Assembly: GCA_964639275.1 (NCBI GenBank)
Contig: CAZXCQ010000252.1
Coordinates: 1 to 9,126, forward strand
DNA: 9,126 bases
Direction of reading: 5' to 3'
DNA from: CAZXCQ01 sp964639275
Lineage (GTDB): Bacteria; Desulfobacterota; DSM-4660; Desulfatiglandales; Desulfatiglandaceae
The translations under genes were made by a program, and so were the position numbers. Positions 6,453-9,126 of this stretch are shown piece by piece. The number at the start of each line of letters is the position of its first letter. The first letter of the stretch is position 1. The notes under the pieces were generated by a model. That model was not told where the DNA came from. It ran no database searches and saw only the letters and a list, made by a program, of their open reading frames with translations.

Positions 6453-6605
6453 TCTCCCCGATGTGCACTGGGGTAACAATCTCTATGAATTTCATAACAA
6501 CGGAGGGTAACCGTTCACAGGTTCCCTGCCCAGCGGGATCTTCGACAGGGTTTCCCGATGAATCGGGATTCAGGGTTATGGAAAAGGACAAAATTGTCAG
6601 AAGGT

Positions 6606-6706
6606 CTGGATTCCGGCTGCAGTGTATCCCGTATTTGATACGGGGCCGGAATGACAAGAGAGGCCAAGTAGATGGTTTCATAAATACGGTAGCGCATCTT
6701 GAGGAA
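6606..6706 (+). repeat. 101-base segment inserted in the right repeat copy, bounded by duplicated CTGGATTCCGGC
   Basis: CTGGATTCCGGC occurs at 6606-6617 and again at 6707-6718. Bases 6593-6617 match the reverse complement of 2045-2069 exactly, and 6707-6790 match 1973-2056, so removing 6606-6706 restores a continuous copy of the left element across the join. The segment contains its own hairpin (CCCGTAT/ATACGGG, about 6629-6645) and ends its first unit with GCCGGAATGAC (6645-6655). This looks like insertion or unequal recombination at a shared 12-mer. Confidence 0.6.
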
Positions 6707-6790
6707 CTGGATTCCGGCGAACCCCGGATCCGGTCCGGGGCAGGCCCCGGAATCCAGGTGTCCTTTCCCTAATTATTGAGATGTTACTAT
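6707..6790 (-). mobile_element. MITE-like element, right copy of the 84-base repeat (inverted)
   Basis: It is the reverse complement of 1973-2056 with four mismatches. The conserved outer end reads ATTATTGAGATGTTACTAT (6772-6790). Its inner part is interrupted by the 101-base segment at 6606-6706. It lies 48 bases before the AbfD-like gene. No transposase lies between the two copies, so movement of the whole block is not shown. Confidence 0.65.
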
Positions 6791-6838
6791 CCTGTTAATC
6801 CTGTCCAAAGTAACACAAAACCAAGGAGGTAAAGACAA

Positions 6839-8311
6839 ATGATGATAAAGGGAGACGAATACCGTGAACGAATTGCAAGGCTAAAACCAAACGTATACAT
6901 GGGCGGTAAAATGGTGGGCCGCTTTGATCCAAGACTGGTGGGGGGCATCAATGTCATGGCCGCAACCTATGACTTTGCCTTTGACCCGGAGCTTGAGGAC
7001 GTGGGCGTTGCCACCTCGCACCTGACAGGAGAGCGGATCAACCGCTTCTGCCATATCCATCAGAGCGTTGAGGATCTGCTCAACAAACAGAAGATGACGC
7101 GTCTTTACAGCCAGGAGGTAGGGGGCTGCACCCAGCGGTGCATGGGGATCGACGGGTTGAACGGGATCTCGATTGTTGCCTATGAGGCCGATCAGAAATA
7201 CGGGACAGACTACAACAGGCGATTTACCGAGTTTATGAAGCGGGTGCAGGGAGAAGATCTTTCGCTCAACTGCGCCCAGACCGACGTAAAGGGAAACCGC
7301 CCCTGGCGGCCCCACCAGCAGAAGGACCCTGATCTCTATCTGCGGGTGGTCGAGAAACGATCAGACGGGATCGTGGTCAACGGGGCCAAGGCCCACAACT
7401 CCTGCTCCAGCTATGTGGACGAGATCGTCGTCATCCCGACGCGCTTTATGACGGAAGAAGAAACCGACTGGGCCGTGGCCTTTGTCGTCCCCGCGGACTG
7501 GGAGGGTGTCACCCTTATCAATGCCTCTTATTCTCCGTCGGGACGAAAGACCCTCCACTGTCCTTACGAGACCTTTGGCGCCAGTCACTCGATAACCGTT
7601 TTTGACAACGTCTTTGTCCCCTGGGATCGGGTATTTCTGTGTGGAGAGACCGAACTGGCCGGGAAGCTGGCACTGCTCTTTGCCCTGTACCACCGCCACA
7701 GCTACACGGGTTGTAAGGCAGCACTCTCTGAAATATTTACTGGTGCCACTGCCCTGGCCGCTGATTACAACGGTATTGCCAAGGCGCAACATGTACGGCA
7801 CAAACTGGCAGAGATGGTCCAGATCGTGGACCTGATCTATGCCGCAGGGATCGCGGCCGCGGCAAATGCCGTCAGGACCGATTCGGGGACCTATGTGCCG
7901 GATACGAACTACTGTAACGCCGGGAGGATGCTTGCCGGTGAGGCCATCTACGGCGAGTATGAATCACTGGCCGCGATCGCAGGCGGCCTGCCGGCGACCC
8001 TGCCGAGCGAGGCCGATTTCCTCAATGAGAAGACCGGACCCTATCTCGAAAAGTATATCATGCGTCATCCGGACATCTCGGCCGAACATCAGCACCGGGC
8101 CTTCCGTCTCTTCCAGGACATGATGGCCTCGGCCTGGGGCGGGCACAAGCTGATCGATGCCCTCCACGGCGGGGGCTCACCGGTCATCGAAAAAGTGGCC
8201 ATTTATCGCGATGCAAATCTGGAGCGTTCAAAGAACATAGCAAAAAAGCTCGCCGGGATTCCCTTTGAAGGCTCCACAAAGAAACTGGAACGGAAGTTCC
8301 CCTGGCTGTAA
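6839..8311 (+). CDS. 4-hydroxybutyryl-CoA dehydratase / 4-hydroxyphenylacetate 3-hydroxylase family protein (AbfD-like)
   Basis: The 490-residue protein has the length and fold pattern of the FAD and [4Fe-4S] enzyme 4-hydroxybutyryl-CoA dehydratase (AbfD), which removes water from an unactivated carbon by a ketyl-radical route. All four AbfD cluster ligands have counterparts: C97 and C101 (GGCTQRC), H285 and C292 (YHRHSYTGC). Catalytic Y296 corresponds to Y289 and K300 to K293. Two acidic residues differ: AbfD E257 aligns with H250, and E455 with D440 (DALHGGGSP). Cluster retention argues for a dehydratase over the oxygen-using HpaB hydroxylases; the changed acids argue for another substrate, probably still a CoA ester. 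AAGGAGGT lies 8 bases before the ATG. It is followed after 64 bases by a flavoprotein gene. AbfD positions are recalled, not aligned by software. Confidence 0.87.
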   Translation: MMIKGDEYRERIARLKPNVYMGGKMVGRFDPRLVGGINVMAATYDFAFDPELEDVGVATSHLTGERINRFCHIHQSVEDLLNKQKMTRLYSQEVGGCTQRCMGIDGLNGISIVAYEADQKYGTDYNRRFTEFMKRVQGEDLSLNCAQTDVKGNRPWRPHQQKDPDLYLRVVEKRSDGIVVNGAKAHNSCSSYVDEIVVIPTRFMTEEETDWAVAFVVPADWEGVTLINASYSPSGRKTLHCPYETFGASHSITVFDNVFVPWDRVFLCGETELAGKLALLFALYHRHSYTGCKAALSEIFTGATALAADYNGIAKAQHVRHKLAEMVQIVDLIYAAGIAAAANAVRTDSGTYVPDTNYCNAGRMLAGEAIYGEYESLAAIAGGLPATLPSEADFLNEKTGPYLEKYIMRHPDISAEHQHRAFRLFQDMMASAWGGHKLIDALHGGGSPVIEKVAIYRDANLERSKNIAKKLAGIPFEGSTKKLERKFPWL

Positions 8312-8375
8312 GATACGGGCCACCGCCACCATTGAGCACCCGAACTAGACGTCATCCCTATCCTAAGGAGACAAG

Positions 8376-9126
8376 ATGAGATCCGACTATCCGATCGTTG
8401 ACTGTGACATCCTGGTCGTCGGCGGAGGCAGCGCAGGGGCCATGGCCGCCATCAGGGCCAAGGAAGCAGACCCGAGACAGAAGGTCATCGTATTTGAGAA
8501 GGGTGAAATCAAATATTCCGGATGTATCGCCCGGGGCATGGATGCCCTCAACATCGTTGCCGTGCCCGGTGTATCGACACCCGAACTCTATGTGGAATCC
8601 AACAGCCTCGCCTGCGACGGGATCATGGATGAGCCCCCCAGCTACCGGATGGCCCAACGGAGCTGGCAGCTGTTAAAAAAGCTCGAATCCTGGGGGGTCT
8701 GTTTCCCGGTGGATGATAAGGGGCAATACGAGGTCCTCCAGGTCCACCCCAGGGGACGCTTTTGTGTTGCCATGAAAGAGCCGGAACTAAAGACCATCCT
8801 GGCCAGACGAGTCATGGACCTGGGCGTCCGGGTCTTTAACCGGACCATGGCGGTTCAACTCCTGAAAGATGGGGAGAGGGTCAGCGGCGCCATCGGCATA
8901 AACGTGAGGACCGGGGAGATCATGGTGTGCCGGGCAAAGGCGGTTATCCTGTCTGCCGGGGGCACGGCACGCTTTGGTCTCCCCAACAACGGCTATCTTT
9001 ATGGTGTCTACGATTTTCCAGGCAACACAGGCGATGGATACTGTCTGGCTTACCGGGCCGGCGCCGAGCTAAGCGGCTTTGAGTACACCCTGATCTATTA
9101 CATCATAAAGGACATCAACGCCCCGC
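8376..9126 (+). CDS. FAD-dependent fumarate reductase / AprA-like flavoprotein (partial, runs off the right edge)
   Basis: The first 250 residues are present with no stop. The N-terminus has the dinucleotide fold DILVVGGGSAGAMAA (11-25) and the ribose-binding acid E41 (VIVFEKG). Later segments ILSAGGTARFG (191-201) and NTGDGYCLAYRAGAEL (217-232) are typical of the succinate dehydrogenase/fumarate reductase flavoprotein group. The place of the covalent-FAD histidine of FrdA is occupied by SGCIARGMDALN (48-59), closer to adenylylsulfate reductase alpha (SGAVAQGLSAIN, from memory), so FAD is probably held non-covalently. The catalytic residues would lie beyond the window, so enoyl reductase, dehydrogenase and AprA-like roles cannot be told apart. 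AAGGAG lies 5 bases before the ATG. It is very likely co-transcribed with the AbfD-like gene and may pass electrons to or from its product. Confidence 0.87.
   Translation, partial: MRSDYPIVDCDILVVGGGSAGAMAAIRAKEADPRQKVIVFEKGEIKYSGCIARGMDALNIVAVPGVSTPELYVESNSLACDGIMDEPPSYRMAQRSWQLLKKLESWGVCFPVDDKGQYEVLQVHPRGRFCVAMKEPELKTILARRVMDLGVRVFNRTMAVQLLKDGERVSGAIGINVRTGEIMVCRAKAVILSAGGTARFGLPNNGYLYGVYDFPGNTGDGYCLAYRAGAELSGFEYTLIYYIIKDINAP

Larger units (their letters stand above)
6453..6838. other. Repeat-filled intergenic region between the amidase and the AbfD-like dehydratase
   Basis: No gene was found in these 386 bases. They contain a short hairpin TCCCGAT/ATCGGGA (6553-6568, two-base loop), a 25-base match (6593-6617) to the reverse complement of 2045-2069, a nested 101-base insertion (6606-6706), and the right 84-base repeat (6707-6790). 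The last 48 bases lead to the ribosome site AAGGAGGT at 6823-6830. TTGAGA at 6776-6781 in the repeat end has no good -10 partner, so no promoter is called. Confidence 0.6.

Noticed and set aside
1973..6790. A composite transposon bounded by the 84-base inverted repeats
   Set aside because: No transposase or integrase lies between the repeats, and no target-site duplication is visible at the outer ends. Only the inverted repeat itself is supported.
6839..8311. An oxygen-dependent 4-hydroxyphenylacetate 3-monooxygenase (HpaB)
   Set aside because: The four [4Fe-4S] ligand positions of AbfD are all kept, which the monooxygenases lack, and the surroundings suggest an anaerobe.

Overview
The window looks like accessory chromosome from an anaerobic bacterium, most likely a Desulfobacterota (deltaproteobacterial) type. 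This is inference. It rests on a compact menaquinol-type cytochrome b/Rieske pair, a 4-hydroxybutyryl-CoA-dehydratase-like [4Fe-4S]/FAD enzyme, an iron-sulfur-flavoprotein-like reductase, and many GGATTCCGG...CCGGAAT palindromic repeats between genes. No rRNA, tRNA, CRISPR array or transposase gene was seen.

Left part (1-1814, minus strand). A Rieske [2Fe-2S] protein (1401-1814) is followed by a b6-type cytochrome b (82-990) and then by the first codons of a third gene (1-37) with its own ribosome site. Together they suggest a quinol:cytochrome c oxidoreductase operon. The 410-base gap between Rieske and cytochrome b holds a 217-base MITE-like element (1058-1274) and a 31-base palindrome element (1281-1346).

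Middle part (1973-6790, plus strand). An 84-base sequence occurs at both ends in opposite orientation (1973-2056 and 6707-6790, 80 of 84 bases identical). It brackets a PAP2-type phosphatase, a BaiE/SnoaL-like dehydratase, an iron-sulfur flavoprotein fused to an SCP-2 sterol-carrier domain, and an amidase-signature hydrolase. A near-consensus sigma-70 promoter (2955-2983) precedes the dehydratase and reductase genes. A second copy of the palindrome element (4902-4968) lies just before the amidase.

Right part (6839-9126, plus strand). A 4-hydroxybutyryl-CoA dehydratase family protein keeps all four predicted cluster ligands but has changed acidic active-site positions. It is followed after 64 bases by a fumarate-reductase/AprA-like flavoprotein that runs off the window.

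Working model (inference): the dehydratase, SCP-2 flavoprotein, amidase, AbfD-like dehydratase and flavoprotein reductase form a catabolic set for a hydroxylated, probably hydrophobic or alicyclic substrate. Two unrelated dehydratases would create double bonds, and flavin enzymes would reduce or oxidise them. The logic resembles bile-acid dehydroxylation, but the substrate cannot be read from the sequence.
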